A DNA stretch of 51,096 nucleotides from Alphaproteobacteria bacterium (GTDB taxonomy: Bacteria; Pseudomonadota; Alphaproteobacteria; Rhizobiales; Hyphomicrobiaceae), in contig JAHJQI010000172.1 of assembly GCA_018819265.1 (NCBI GenBank), positions 1 through 51,096 of the forward strand, written 5' to 3'. Positions 1 through 8,536 of this stretch are shown here, in pieces. Position 1 is the stretch's first letter. Each line of letters opens with the position of its first letter. A program made the translations under genes and the position numbers. The notes under the pieces were generated by a model that did not search any database, was not told where the DNA came from, and saw only the letters and a program-made list of their open reading frames with translations.

Positions 1-872
1 AGACCGCCCTGCGGATCGAAGTGCGGCGTCGTCAGCACATTGAGGCCGGCGATTTTTGTTGCCGCGGCAGTGAGTCCGTACTGAGCTTCCAGTTCCTGGA
101 CGCGCAGCGCGGCGTCGCCGTAGTTGAAGTGCGGGATGTAGCCGAAGCCCTGCTTGTTGGACATCCAGATCACCGGCACCAGATAGGCGATGATCAGCAC
201 GATGTACTGTGCCACCTGCGTCCAGGTCACCCCGCGCATACCGCCAAGCATCGAGCAAAGCAGAATGCCGAGAAGGCCGAACCACACGCCGGCTTCGAAC
301 GGGATGCCGAGTGCGCGCGATGCGATCGTTCCCGTCGCGTTGATCTGTGCCGTCACGTAGGTGAACGAGGCGACAACCAGGATGATCACGGCGCAAAGGC
401 GGGCGATGTTGCCGCCGTAGCGCGTACCGATGAAGTCGGGAACCGTATAGCAGCCGAACTTCCTCAAGTAGGGCGCCATCAGCGAGTTGACGAGCACGTA
501 GCCGCCGGTCCAGCCGATAACGAACCCGAGGTAGGGGTAGCCACCGAAGTAGATGCCGCCGGCGAGCGCCACGAACGATGCACCCGACATCCAGTCGGCT
601 GCGGTCGCCATGCCGTTGTACAGCGCCGGCACCTCGCGGCCCGCGACGTAGTAGGCTTCCGCCTGCATGGTACGCGACAGGTAGCCGATGATCGCGTAGA
701 TGGCGATCGTGAAGCACAAGAACAGGATGCCGATTGTTTTTGCTTCGAATCCGATCGTTTCCAGGTATGCCATCAGGGCAAAGAAAACGAGGAATCCGAT
801 GGTATAGACCCCGTAGACTAAACCTAGTCTATCGGTAAATTTGGCGCCTTTCGGCACGTCTTGAACAGCCAT
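1..872 (-). CDS. Sodium:solute symporter large subunit (acetate-permease-like), C-terminus outside window
   Basis: This is the first 290 codons of a polytopic membrane transporter of the sodium:solute symporter family. It is most like the ActP-related VC_2705 subfamily, which works with a DUF4212 small subunit. Translation from the ATG at 872 begins MAVQDVPKGAKF and gives long hydrophobic helices, with the family-typical stretch TAADWMSGASFVALAGGIYF near residues 75-95 and NATGTIASRALG near residue 170. The start lies 13 bases after the stop of the DUF4212 gene and is preceded by GGGGGAG, so the two genes are co-transcribed. The reading frame is open to the window edge. The likely substrate is acetate or another short carboxylate; this is inferred from family and partner and is not shown by the sequence. 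Confidence 0.9.
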   Translation of the reverse strand, partial: MAVQDVPKGAKFTDRLGLVYGVYTIGFLVFFALMAYLETIGFEAKTIGILFLCFTIAIYAIIGYLSRTMQAEAYYVAGREVPALYNGMATAADWMSGASFVALAGGIYFGGYPYLGFVIGWTGGYVLVNSLMAPYLRKFGCYTVPDFIGTRYGGNIARLCAVIILVVASFTYVTAQINATGTIASRALGIPFEAGVWFGLLGILLCSMLGGMRGVTWTQVAQYIVLIIAYLVPVIWMSNKQGFGYIPHFNYGDAALRVQELEAQYGLTAAATKIAGLNVLTTPHFDPQGG

Positions 873-885
873 AGTGCACTCCCCC

Positions 886-1149
886 CTATTCGTCGTTGAC
901 GCCAAACTCGCGGTCGATCTGATCCTGGCGCCAGTTCTGGTACCAGATCATCACAACGAACGCGATCAGCGAGCCTTGAACGACGAAGTAGTAGCCAAGC
1001 TTCCAACCAAATATCACGATCTGGTCGAGCTCTCTTGCGAACCACGGCAGCACCATGCCGAAGATAAACCAGAGCGTCAGAATAAAGATCGTCAGGCTTC
1101 TGGTTTTCGCCCAGTGCTGTGTGTTGCGTTCTGCAACATCATTGGACAT
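886..1149 (-). CDS. DUF4212 small subunit of sodium/solute symporter
   Basis: Small two-helix membrane protein of about 87 residues, a typical length for DUF4212, which accompanies VC_2705-type symporters. Helix 1 covers roughly SLTIFILTLWFIFGMVLPWF and helix 2 roughly YYFVVQGSLIAFVVMIWY. The C-terminal WRQDQIDREFGV matches the family's usual charged ending. Two in-frame ATGs exist, at 1155 and 1149. The GGAGG Shine-Dalgarno sequence sits only two bases before the first but eight before the second, so the second is chosen. It is the first gene of a leftward operon with the large subunit and is divergent from the gene at 1276. A possible -35 (TTGACT, complement of 1228-1233) and a poor -10 lie in the shared intergenic region. 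Confidence 0.92.
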   Translation of the reverse strand: MSNDVAERNTQHWAKTRSLTIFILTLWFIFGMVLPWFARELDQIVIFGWKLGYYFVVQGSLIAFVVMIWYQNWRQDQIDREFGVNDE

Positions 1150-1275
1150 TTGCATCTCCTCCCGAGATTTTTTATCACGGGGCCAACCTGACGCCCGCTT
1201 CGGAACATGCTAACTTGATAAGCGGAAAGTCAACAATCGTTACCTTAGTCGTGGTCCGTGCAGGAGAATAAGCGG

Positions 1276-1935
1276 TTGGCGAATGTGGGCGGAGTACTGG
1301 GCGCGCTATCGCATGAGTTCCGCCGGATGGTCGGGCTGATCATCCCGTCGGTTCAAAAAACACCAATTGAAACGGTTGAAAACCTTATAGATTTTATTGG
1401 ATCGCGGTCGGCATATATCGCCCAGACGACACTCTACGGCTATATGAAGACGCGTATGGGAACGAGCTTTCAGCGCTATTTCGAGGATGATGACTTCTCT
1501 GCCACACTAAGAATTGCGGCGGTCAAGGTGGCGGTTGCCTGCGTCGACGATCTGACCATTTTCGCAGTTGCGAAAGCGGCTGAAAATGCAACTCTTTCGC
1601 GAGCCGCCAAATCGACCTTTGCGACCTTCTGCTACGAGCGCGCGATCGATGATGTGATCTCGCCAAGGGACCGGATTCACATTCCCGCGGATGCCGCCGC
1701 GAAGTTCAATCTGAGGCTCCAGGCTACCGATTGGGAAAAGGCCGCGTATCGCGATACGGCATTCGTGCGCAGTCCCGAGGCGCTGGTTCGGTATGCGCCG
1801 GTTGTCGAGGAATTCATGATGGATGACAGCGAGATCGTCCGCAATTCGATCCGTTTCCGCTGGATAGAAATCCGCAAAACCTTGACGGAGCGCATGGACA
1901 CCGACGCCGTATGCCGGGATTGGTTGGTCGAATGA
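1276..1935 (+). CDS. Conserved-looking protein of unknown function, about 219 residues
   Basis: I do not recognise a named family. The protein is mostly alpha-helical by composition, has no signal peptide or membrane helix, and carries conserved-looking blocks such as FIGSRSAYIAQTTLYGYMKT and MGTSFQRYFEDDDF near the N-terminus and SIRFRWIEIRKTL near the C-terminus. An upstream GTG at 1258 is possible, but GGAG at 1263-1266 lies nine bases before a TTG at 1276, which I favour. The gene is divergent from the DUF4212/symporter operon and ends 18 bases before the exonuclease/CBS/DUF294 gene, so it probably forms a two-gene unit with it. That context suggests a role in controlling the transporter or acetate metabolism; this is inference only. 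Confidence 0.75.
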   Translation: MANVGGVLGALSHEFRRMVGLIIPSVQKTPIETVENLIDFIGSRSAYIAQTTLYGYMKTRMGTSFQRYFEDDDFSATLRIAAVKVAVACVDDLTIFAVAKAAENATLSRAAKSTFATFCYERAIDDVISPRDRIHIPADAAAKFNLRLQATDWEKAAYRDTAFVRSPEALVRYAPVVEEFMMDDSEIVRNSIRFRWIEIRKTLTERMDTDAVCRDWLVE

Positions 1936-1953
1936 ACCGCTGGGGGGGATGCC

Positions 1954-4086
1954 ATGACATTCGCGAGCCTGCCAGCCGGCATCGGCGCAACGCCATTGGC
2001 GGCACTACCGGCCATTTCGCTTGACCTTGAGACGACCGGTCTCGACGTTACCACTGCGCGGGTCATCGAAATTGGCGCCGTGCGCCTTTCCGCCAGCACT
2101 CAGGGAGCCGCCCCGAATCTCTCTACCCTCGTCGACCCGGGAGTTCCGATACCTGCGGTCTCGACCGCCGTACACGGCATCTCTGATGCCGATGTGGCTG
2201 GCGCGCCACCATTCACACAGGCCATCAGAGGTTTCGGGCAGTGGGCGGGACCCGCAGTTGTCGTTGGATTTGCCATCGGCTTCGATCTCGCGATTCTGAA
2301 ATCGGAGCATGAGCGCCACGGTTTGGCCTGGGCCGCGCCGCGGTCTCTCGATGTCCGCCATCTTCTGGAATTCCTCTCGCCTGCCCTTGGGTCCTTGTCT
2401 CTGGACGCGGCGGCCGCCCGTTTTTTGATCGCCGTATCGGACCGGCACCGCGCTCTCGCCGACGCCCAACTCGCCGCTGCGATCTTCAAGGCGGTTCTTC
2501 CGATGCTGCGCGAAAAGGGCATTCGTACCCTTGCCCAGGCCGAGCGGGCCATCGATCAAAGAACCGGTCAGAATGCTCAGACCGAAGGAGCGGCCGGCTG
2601 GGTGACGGCGGCAACCCCGGCCGACACCGCCGGCAGCATTGCCGACTTTGCGCGCATCGACAGCTTCGCTTTCCGCCACCGCGTTGGCGAACTGATGCAG
2701 TCCCCGCCGCTCGCGATTTCTGGCGATACCCCGTTGCGGGCGGCCCTCAAGCGGATGGCGGAGACCAAGGTCAGTTCGCTGTTCGTGGAGGGCACGCAAA
2801 ACGGGACGGTCGGCATTATCACCGAGCGCGACGTGCTGAGAGCGCTTGCCCGTGACGATGCAGCCGTACTCGACGCGCCTGTGAGGACAGTCGCCGCCCC
2901 CCGCCTTGTGACGATCGCGCGCGACGAGTTCGTCTACCGGGCACTGGCGATAATGTCTTCGCGCGGCTTTCGCCATCTTGGCGTCACCGACGAAGAGGGC
3001 CGGCTGGTCGGCGCGCTCAGCGCCCGCGACCTGCTGCGCGGGCGTACCGACGACGCCGTGGCGCTCGGCCTCAGCATTGAGAAGGCGTCATCACCGGACG
3101 AACTCGGGCGGATCTGGCTCAACCTGCCGAAGGTCGCCAGAGCCTTGGATCTCGAAGAGGTCGATGTCAGGGATACGACCGCCGTCATCTCGCGCGAGTT
3201 GCGCGCCATGACCAGGCGGGCCTGCGAGCTTGCCGAGCAGGCTTTGACCGCCGAAGGGTTCGGCCCGCCCCCCTCGCGCTATGCCATGATGGTACTGGGC
3301 TCTGGTGGCCGAGGCGAAAGCCTTTTGGCAATGGATCAGGACAACGCCATCGTATATGAGGAGCCCCCCGGCGGCAAGGACGTGGACGCATGGTTCGAAC
3401 GCCTCGGCAAACGTGTCGCCGATTACCTCGATGCCGCCGGCGTTGTATATTGCAAGGGCGGCGTCATGGCCTCGAACGCGGCATGGCGCATGAACGTTGA
3501 GCGATGGAAGGCGACAACGAGATCCTGGATCGCGCGCAACAAGCCGGAGAACATCCTTTCCAGCGACATATTTTTCGACGCCGTCACGGTGCACGGCGAG
3601 CCGGATCTATTTGAAGAGGTCTGGTCTGATGCCGTTGCCCACGCGGGACAGTCCCGCTCCTTCCAGAGCCTGCTGGCGCTGAGCGCGACCGATTCCGACA
3701 CTCCGTTCGGCTGGACCGGCCGGGTGAAGCTGGTTGACGGTCGCATCGACCTCAAGCGCTTCGGCCTGATGCCGATTTTCTCATCCGCGCGCGTTCTCGC
3801 ATTGCGCCATGCCATCAGGCAGCGCTCGACCCGTAACAGGCTCACAGCCGCCGCTCAGATCGAGGGTATTTCGACGACCCTTGTCACCGATTTGCTGGAG
3901 AGCCACAGGTTTTTTCTTCAAGCGATCCTGCGCCAGCAGCTTCGCGATATCTCCACAGGCCACAAGCTGTCGAATTCCGTAGCTCTTGGCGAACTGAGTG
4001 CCTTTGAGCGCCAGGAACTCAACTGGGCACTGCATCAAGTGCCCAGGGTCGCCGACCTTCTCGGCACGCCGCCGAAATCCTTCTAG
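1954..4086 (+). CDS. DnaQ-like 3'-5' exonuclease / CBS pair / DUF294 nucleotidyltransferase-like fusion
   Basis: A 710-residue multidomain protein. Residues about 20-200 form a DEDDh exonuclease domain (LDLETTGLD at 23-31, HGISDADV, GFDLAIL, and the HRALADA motif carrying the last His and Asp). Residues about 243-365 are two CBS domains (VGELMQSPPLAISGDTPL; TERDVLRAL; ALSARDLLRG). Residues about 380-570 match the DUF294 nucleotidyltransferase-like fold, with GSGGRGE near 448 and DQDNAIVYE near 460. The remainder matches DUF294_C. CBS pairs usually bind adenosine nucleotides, and GlnE/GlnD-like DUF294 domains are thought to act in signalling. In several gammaproteobacteria the exonuclease and CBS/DUF294 proteins are separate genes beside the same symporter pair, which supports a shared pathway. 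The substrate of either catalytic domain is unknown. Confidence 0.9.
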   Translation: MTFASLPAGIGATPLAALPAISLDLETTGLDVTTARVIEIGAVRLSASTQGAAPNLSTLVDPGVPIPAVSTAVHGISDADVAGAPPFTQAIRGFGQWAGPAVVVGFAIGFDLAILKSEHERHGLAWAAPRSLDVRHLLEFLSPALGSLSLDAAAARFLIAVSDRHRALADAQLAAAIFKAVLPMLREKGIRTLAQAERAIDQRTGQNAQTEGAAGWVTAATPADTAGSIADFARIDSFAFRHRVGELMQSPPLAISGDTPLRAALKRMAETKVSSLFVEGTQNGTVGIITERDVLRALARDDAAVLDAPVRTVAAPRLVTIARDEFVYRALAIMSSRGFRHLGVTDEEGRLVGALSARDLLRGRTDDAVALGLSIEKASSPDELGRIWLNLPKVARALDLEEVDVRDTTAVISRELRAMTRRACELAEQALTAEGFGPPPSRYAMMVLGSGGRGESLLAMDQDNAIVYEEPPGGKDVDAWFERLGKRVADYLDAAGVVYCKGGVMASNAAWRMNVERWKATTRSWIARNKPENILSSDIFFDAVTVHGEPDLFEEVWSDAVAHAGQSRSFQSLLALSATDSDTPFGWTGRVKLVDGRIDLKRFGLMPIFSSARVLALRHAIRQRSTRNRLTAAAQIEGISTTLVTDLLESHRFFLQAILRQQLRDISTGHKLSNSVALGELSAFERQELNWALHQVPRVADLLGTPPKSF

Positions 4087-4176
4087 AACGTTCCCGCTCT
4101 AAGCAGAAACGATCTCGCATTTTCGCTCCCTTGCCCATCGGAGCGCGGCTGCGAGTCCATCAAAAGTGAACGCGCT

Positions 4177-4755
4177 CTAGTAGCTCGTGAACGTCTTCCA
4201 GGTGACCGTCACCTTGGTCCCGACGTTGACGCGCGCGTAAAGATGGGCCGCGTCCTCGTTATACATCCGGATGCAGCCCTTGGAGACCGCAGAGCCGATG
4301 GTCCACGGGGCATCGGTGCCATGGATGCGGTAGAGGCTTGAACCCAGATACAAGGCGCGGTTGCCGAGCGGATTGAGCGGATGACCGCCGGGAACGTGGG
4401 CCGGCAGCTTCGGGTTTTCGCGGCGCATTTCCGGCGTCGGCGTCCAGCCCGGGTTGACCCTTTTTTGCGAGATCCGCGTCACGCCCGACCAGCGGCTTTG
4501 CTGACGCGGCACCGCGATCGGGTAGCTCGTAGCTTCGCCGCGCGAATGAATGTGATAGAGTTTGCGGTCGCCGAAGCTGACGATGATCTGGCCCGGTTCG
4601 TATTTCGGTGAGAACGCGACGCTCGACTGCGATCCGCCCGACCACAGGAAGTCGAACAGGTCCTGCGCCGAAGCGCTGGTGCTTCCAAGGCTGGCTATGG
4701 TCACGGAGAGGGCGGCGACGACGACTGCGCTGCGCAGTTTGAAAAGAAACGGCAT
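4177..4755 (-). CDS. Secreted L,D-transpeptidase (YkuD / ErfK family)
   Basis: A 192-residue exported enzyme predicted to make 3-3 peptidoglycan cross-links or attach proteins to peptidoglycan. The N-terminus is a classical signal peptide (MPFLFKLRSAVVVAALSV, cleavage likely after ASA at residue 30). The YkuD domain spans about residues 53-187. The catalytic signature is RIHGTDAP (His145) followed by SKGCIRM (Cys161). A longer frame opens upstream, but this ATG is preceded by AGGA at good spacing and immediately yields the signal peptide. It converges with the exonuclease/DUF294 gene across about 90 bases in which I see no clear terminator. Length and motifs are ordinary for the family. Such paralogues are numerous in rhizobia, so no specific gene name is given. 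Confidence 0.93.
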   Translation of the reverse strand: MPFLFKLRSAVVVAALSVTIASLGSTSASAQDLFDFLWSGGSQSSVAFSPKYEPGQIIVSFGDRKLYHIHSRGEATSYPIAVPRQQSRWSGVTRISQKRVNPGWTPTPEMRRENPKLPAHVPGGHPLNPLGNRALYLGSSLYRIHGTDAPWTIGSAVSKGCIRMYNEDAAHLYARVNVGTKVTVTWKTFTSY

Positions 4756-5296
4756 GACGAAATATCCTGTTCTCGTGCTTCTGCTCTTGGCTCGGTTCGA
4801 GACCCCGGCGGCGTCGGCTGTCAGCGTGCCCGCTTCAGCCGCACCAAAACGTTGTCGCCCCGGATACGGCAACGTCGCCCGAACTGTGACGCCAGGACCT
4901 GCATGCGGCAACCCCAGGCTCAACGGTTCTGGCCAATTGCCCCGCTATCGAGGAACTTCTGTTTTTCGATTGTCGCAGATGAGCCACACTCGATCCGGCC
5001 ACCCTGGAATGATTCGGCGACCAGTTCGTTAACCCGTCGAAATAATTGAGCAGGAAATTGCGAAGTTCCGGCGCCGCGTCGCAAACGGGCGTCTCCGGGT
5101 CCGCCAAGAGAATCCGGCGGGTCCGAAGGCACGCCCGATTGAGAGCGAAATCGGCAAAGGGTTAATGTCGGTGTGTTTGCGAGATCCAAGCCACGACCTT
5201 CGCAACATGCCATTGCAGGGCGGTCAGTGAAAGATCGGTCCTGGTCTCAGGTCGCTCGATGTACGCGAAGTCGGTTTGGCCAGTCCATCAGCAGGT
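4756..5296. other. 541-base intergenic region without a supported gene
   Basis: This region lies between the end of the OpgC-type gene and the start of the L,D-transpeptidase gene, both on the minus strand. Open frames here have poor codon structure, no ribosome-binding sites and no recognisable protein features. No tRNA, repeat or convincing terminator was seen. It presumably carries the transpeptidase promoter, but I cannot point to one. Confidence 0.6.
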
Positions 5297-6526
5297 TCAT
5301 GCAGCAAGCCGGGTACCCGATCCCGGGCCGGGTTGCGTCGTCTCCGGCACCTCCTGGCGCCGCGCCGCGACAGACCGCGGCTTCGACCATGGCGGCGATT
5401 TGAACCATGCTGCCAGATAGGCCACTGCGATGATGATGCCGAAAGCGCACAGGTTGACGAACAGCGTGACGATCGCGCCGCGTCCCAGTAGGTTGAGCGC
5501 CACCCCGCACAACGTCGACAGCATGACGCCTGCAAGGAATGCCGGCAGCGCCTGGCGGCCGACACAGCTGACCACCCTCACGACGGTTTGCCAGCCGGAA
5601 TTCTGCCAGCGCACCAGCGTTGCCCCCGCCGGCCCGGCAGCCGCATACGCGACGTAGGTGAGCAGCAGGAAGTGCACGTAGCGCAACAGCGCGAAGTTGC
5701 TCTTGTCGTAATAGGGGGCGAGCGCGTCGCGGATGGCTTGTCCGTAAGGGAGGGAAAGCGCGACCGGATCGTAGGCGAATGGCACCATGATAACGAGCAG
5801 GACCGCTGCGGCGATCACCGCTGAGCGGCGTACCGGCGGTGCCGGCAGCCAGCCGCGCGCGAAGGCGAAACCGGTAAAGAAGACAAGCTGCCAGGCCAGC
5901 GGATTGAAGAACCAAGCCTTGTCGCTCCACGGTTCTGCGGGCAACTCGATGAGACGCGCGTTGCCGATCGCCCAGACTACGGCGATAAACGCCAGCACGG
6001 CGTATGTTCCAAGCCGCGAAATTGCCAGCACCAGCGGCACCATCGCCAGCAGCACGATGTACATCGGCAGAATGTCGAACAGACCCGGCACGTAGGTCAA
6101 CGTCATCAGCGCCAGCATAGCCCGCGCGATATCGCCGGAAAGGGCGTGGTGCAGATCGAGCCCGCGGACATAGGCATCCCCTGTGCCCAGCCACATGTCG
6201 ACGCCGATCATCACGGCAAGCACCGCAAGGAACACCCCGATGTGGGCCCAGTAGACCTGCCAGCAGCGGTGGGCAATTCGTGCCGAACACACGAGCAGGC
6301 CGCGGTCGTCGAACAGTTTTCCGTAGGCCAGCGCCGAAGCCAGCCCCGAACAGAAAACGAAAATTTCCGCAGAGTCGGAGAAACCGAATTTGCCGGGCGT
6401 GTAGGCCGCCCAGGGGTTCATCTTCGCATGCGCGATAAAGATGATGAACAACGCCAGTCCGCGAAAGAAATCGAGCCGGATATCGCGACCGCGCACCGCT
6501 ACATCAAAGTGGGATTTGTCACTCAT
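5297..6526 (-). CDS. OpgC-domain membrane acyltransferase
   Basis: A 409-residue polytopic inner-membrane protein of the OpgC family, whose characterised members succinylate or otherwise decorate osmoregulated periplasmic glucans. The N-terminus shows the family-typical start RDIRLDFFRGLALFIIFIAH (about residues 14-33), followed by SDSAEIFVFCSGL, a block conserved in OpgC. About ten hydrophobic helices follow, and the hydrophilic tail (PRSVAARRQEVPETTQPG) is cytosolic or disordered. The ATG at 6526 is chosen because GGAGG lies nine bases upstream; the frame is open further up but has no other start signal. No glucan synthase (opgG/opgH or ndvB) is nearby, so the acceptor is unknown. Many Hyphomicrobiales carry several OpgC paralogues, and not all act on glucans. 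Confidence 0.9.
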   Translation of the reverse strand: MSDKSHFDVAVRGRDIRLDFFRGLALFIIFIAHAKMNPWAAYTPGKFGFSDSAEIFVFCSGLASALAYGKLFDDRGLLVCSARIAHRCWQVYWAHIGVFLAVLAVMIGVDMWLGTGDAYVRGLDLHHALSGDIARAMLALMTLTYVPGLFDILPMYIVLLAMVPLVLAISRLGTYAVLAFIAVVWAIGNARLIELPAEPWSDKAWFFNPLAWQLVFFTGFAFARGWLPAPPVRRSAVIAAAVLLVIMVPFAYDPVALSLPYGQAIRDALAPYYDKSNFALLRYVHFLLLTYVAYAAAGPAGATLVRWQNSGWQTVVRVVSCVGRQALPAFLAGVMLSTLCGVALNLLGRGAIVTLFVNLCAFGIIIAVAYLAAWFKSPPWSKPRSVAARRQEVPETTQPGPGSGTRLAA

Positions 6527-6917
6527 TGGCTTGCGCCTCCTGGACGCAGGCAGATGCGATTCAGTAGCCGGATCGCCATCGTCCACGATCCGCGCCGGCA
6601 ATGCCGCCACTTATGCTGCGCCGCAAGATATCGGCGCGGCATCGGCGTCCGGCGAGTCAGACCGGCAATCTACTCCTGCTGCGTGCGGGCGACTGCGCGG
6701 CAGTTTCGCACAGTCGATAAACGCCGCAGATGGAACGAGTTACGTAGAACTTTGGTTCCCCTGGCAACGATTCGTGAAGTCTATGTCGCGGCGTGCGGCA
6801 TAACCGAGTCGGAATCATGGCGGATTTGTGCAGTGCGAAGCCAGCGTCTGCCGAATGCCAGCCTCGCCGCAAACATCGGGATCGATTGCGCCAGCGCTCC
6901 GACGGCAATTCGAATGT
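6527..6917. other. 391-base intergenic region without a supported gene
   Basis: This lies between the ABC ATPase stop and the OpgC-type start, both on the minus strand. Short open frames are present on both strands, but none has a ribosome-binding site plus protein-like composition. No repeat or strong hairpin was noticed. It probably holds the OpgC promoter. Confidence 0.55.
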
Positions 6918-7733
6918 TCAGCCGAGCAGGCCTTCGGCCGAGAACGTCTTGGCGAGTTCTTCGTCGAGATCGGCATAGATGCGCCGCTCGAGGTCGCGGA
7001 AACCATCCGAAGTCGAATCCCTTGGATGTGGCAGATCGACGTCGATCATCGATTTCAATTCGCCCGGACGCGCCGACATGACGACGATGCGGTCGGCCAG
7101 AAAGATCGATTCGGGCACCGAATGGGTGACGAAGGCAACGGTGCAGGCCTGTTCGCGCCAGATGCGTAAAAGCTCCCTTTGCAGAAACCGGCGGGTCAGG
7201 GCATCGAGCGCGCCGAACGGTTCATCCATCAAGATCACGCCCGGCTCGACCGCAAAGGCGCGGGCAATCGCGACGCGCTGTTTCATGCCGCCGGAGAGTT
7301 CGCTGATGTGCTTGTCGGCGAACTCGGAAAGGCCGACCAGCTTCAGGTGGCGGTCAACCTTCTCGGTGCGCACGTCTCTTGGCACGCCCTTGTTCTCCAG
7401 CCCGAATTCCACGTTGCCGCGCACGTTGAGCCAGGGGAACAGCGCATAGTTCTGGAACACCATGCTGCGTTCGATATCCGGACCGCTGACCGGCACGCCG
7501 CCGCACAGGATCCGGCCCGATGTCGGGGCGCTGAATCCGGCCATCATGTAGAGCAACGTTGACTTCCCGCACCCCGACGGACCGACGATCGCGACGAACT
7601 CGCCGGCCTCGATTTCGAGGTCGATCCGGCGACAGGCCTCCACCTCGCCGCCGCCCCGGCTCTGGTAGATCTTGCTGACGCCATTGACCGTGATGCTCTT
7701 GCCCGGCTGGGAACTGTTGTGCGGTTCGCTCAC
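6918..7733 (-). CDS. ABC transporter ATP-binding protein (nitrate/sulfonate/taurine type)
   Basis: A 271-residue ATPase of the NrtD/SsuB/TauB group that powers uptake by the adjacent permease. All motifs are intact: Walker A GPSGCGKST near residue 53, Q-loop VFQNYALFPW, signature LSGGMKQR, Walker B VILMDEPFGALD and switch histidine VTHSV. The FPWLNV block after the Q-loop is characteristic of this subgroup. The start is a GTG whose bases overlap the permease stop (GTGA), indicating translational coupling, with AGG six bases upstream. It is the last gene of a three-gene importer operon (binding protein, permease, ATPase). The substrate cannot be read from the ATPase. Confidence 0.95.
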   Translation of the reverse strand: MSEPHNSSQPGKSITVNGVSKIYQSRGGGEVEACRRIDLEIEAGEFVAIVGPSGCGKSTLLYMMAGFSAPTSGRILCGGVPVSGPDIERSMVFQNYALFPWLNVRGNVEFGLENKGVPRDVRTEKVDRHLKLVGLSEFADKHISELSGGMKQRVAIARAFAVEPGVILMDEPFGALDALTRRFLQRELLRIWREQACTVAFVTHSVPESIFLADRIVVMSARPGELKSMIDVDLPHPRDSTSDGFRDLERRIYADLDEELAKTFSAEGLLG

Positions 7734-8506
7734 GCTGCACCTTCCCAGGTCAAACGTCGCCCGACGTAGCGCAGACCCGCATCAAAGGCGACGCCGAGAA
7801 TGCCGATGGCGATCATGCCGACCAGCACCTGGTCGGCGCGCAGGATCTCCATGCCGTTGGCGATCAGGTAGCCGAGGCCCGAGCGGGCGGCGACGAGTTC
7901 GGCTGCGATGATCGCAGCCCATCCCGTCCCAAACGAGATGCGCAATCCTGTGATGATGCTGGGGAGCGCCGCAGGCAGCACGATTCTGCGAAACAGCGAA
8001 AACTGCGACTTGCAACCGAACACCTGACCGGCATGGATGAGGTGCGGCTCGATGCCCTTGACGCCTGCCACCGTCGCCAGCAGCGTCGGGAAGAACGTGC
8101 CGATGAAGACGATGAAGATCTTTCCCGATTCCCCGATTCCGAACCACAGAATCGCCAGCGGGATCCATGCCAGCGGCGAGATCGGCCGCAACAGTTCGAT
8201 CAGCGGATCGGCCAGCCGCTCGATCAGCCGGCTGCGGCCCATGGCAAGCCCAAGCGGCACCGCGATCAACATCGACAGGAACCACGCCGAAAATACCCGG
8301 CCCAGACTGACGCCGGCATGCACGAACAGCTTGCCGCTGGCGACAAGTTCATAGAAGCCCTGCGCGACCAGATAAGGCGGCGGCAGCAGCGACACGTGCG
8401 GCTTCGTCAATGTCACCACGAGCTGCCAGACAACGACGATGAACGCCGCCGCGTAGAGATAAGGCAGCAGGTGCCCGAACAGTCCGCGTCCCTCACGCAT
8501 CAGCAC
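7730..8506 (-). CDS. ABC transporter permease (SsuC/TauC/NrtB type)
   Basis: A 258-residue inner-membrane permease with about six transmembrane helices. The first is LLPYLYAAAFIVVVWQLVVT. The cytoplasmic coupling (EAA-type) loop lies around residues 160-195, in the stretch from AGQVFGCKSQFSLF to the following proline. RPISPLAWIPLAILWFGIG is the typical central motif of the nitrate/sulfonate/taurine permease group. The frame opens with GTG CTG ATG; the ATG at 8500 has AGG at a reasonable distance, so the true start may be six bases inside the coordinates given. It lies 30 bases downstream of the binding-protein gene and overlaps the ATPase gene by four bases. Confidence 0.95.
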   Translation of the reverse strand: MLMREGRGLFGHLLPYLYAAAFIVVVWQLVVTLTKPHVSLLPPPYLVAQGFYELVASGKLFVHAGVSLGRVFSAWFLSMLIAVPLGLAMGRSRLIERLADPLIELLRPISPLAWIPLAILWFGIGESGKIFIVFIGTFFPTLLATVAGVKGIEPHLIHAGQVFGCKSQFSLFRRIVLPAALPSIITGLRISFGTGWAAIIAAELVAARSGLGYLIANGMEILRADQVLVGMIAIGILGVAFDAGLRYVGRRLTWEGAA

Positions 8507-8536
8507 CTGTGCCTTTGTCTTTGTTGCTGCCGGATC

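Noticed and set aside
21..821. A 266-codon plus-strand frame at the left edge
   Set aside because: It is the complement of the symporter gene, whose minus-strand translation gives clear transmembrane helices and family motifs.
4756..5296. A tRNA or small gene in the spacer before the L,D-transpeptidase
   Set aside because: A GGTTCGAGACC string recalls a T-loop, but no acceptor or anticodon stem can be built around it.
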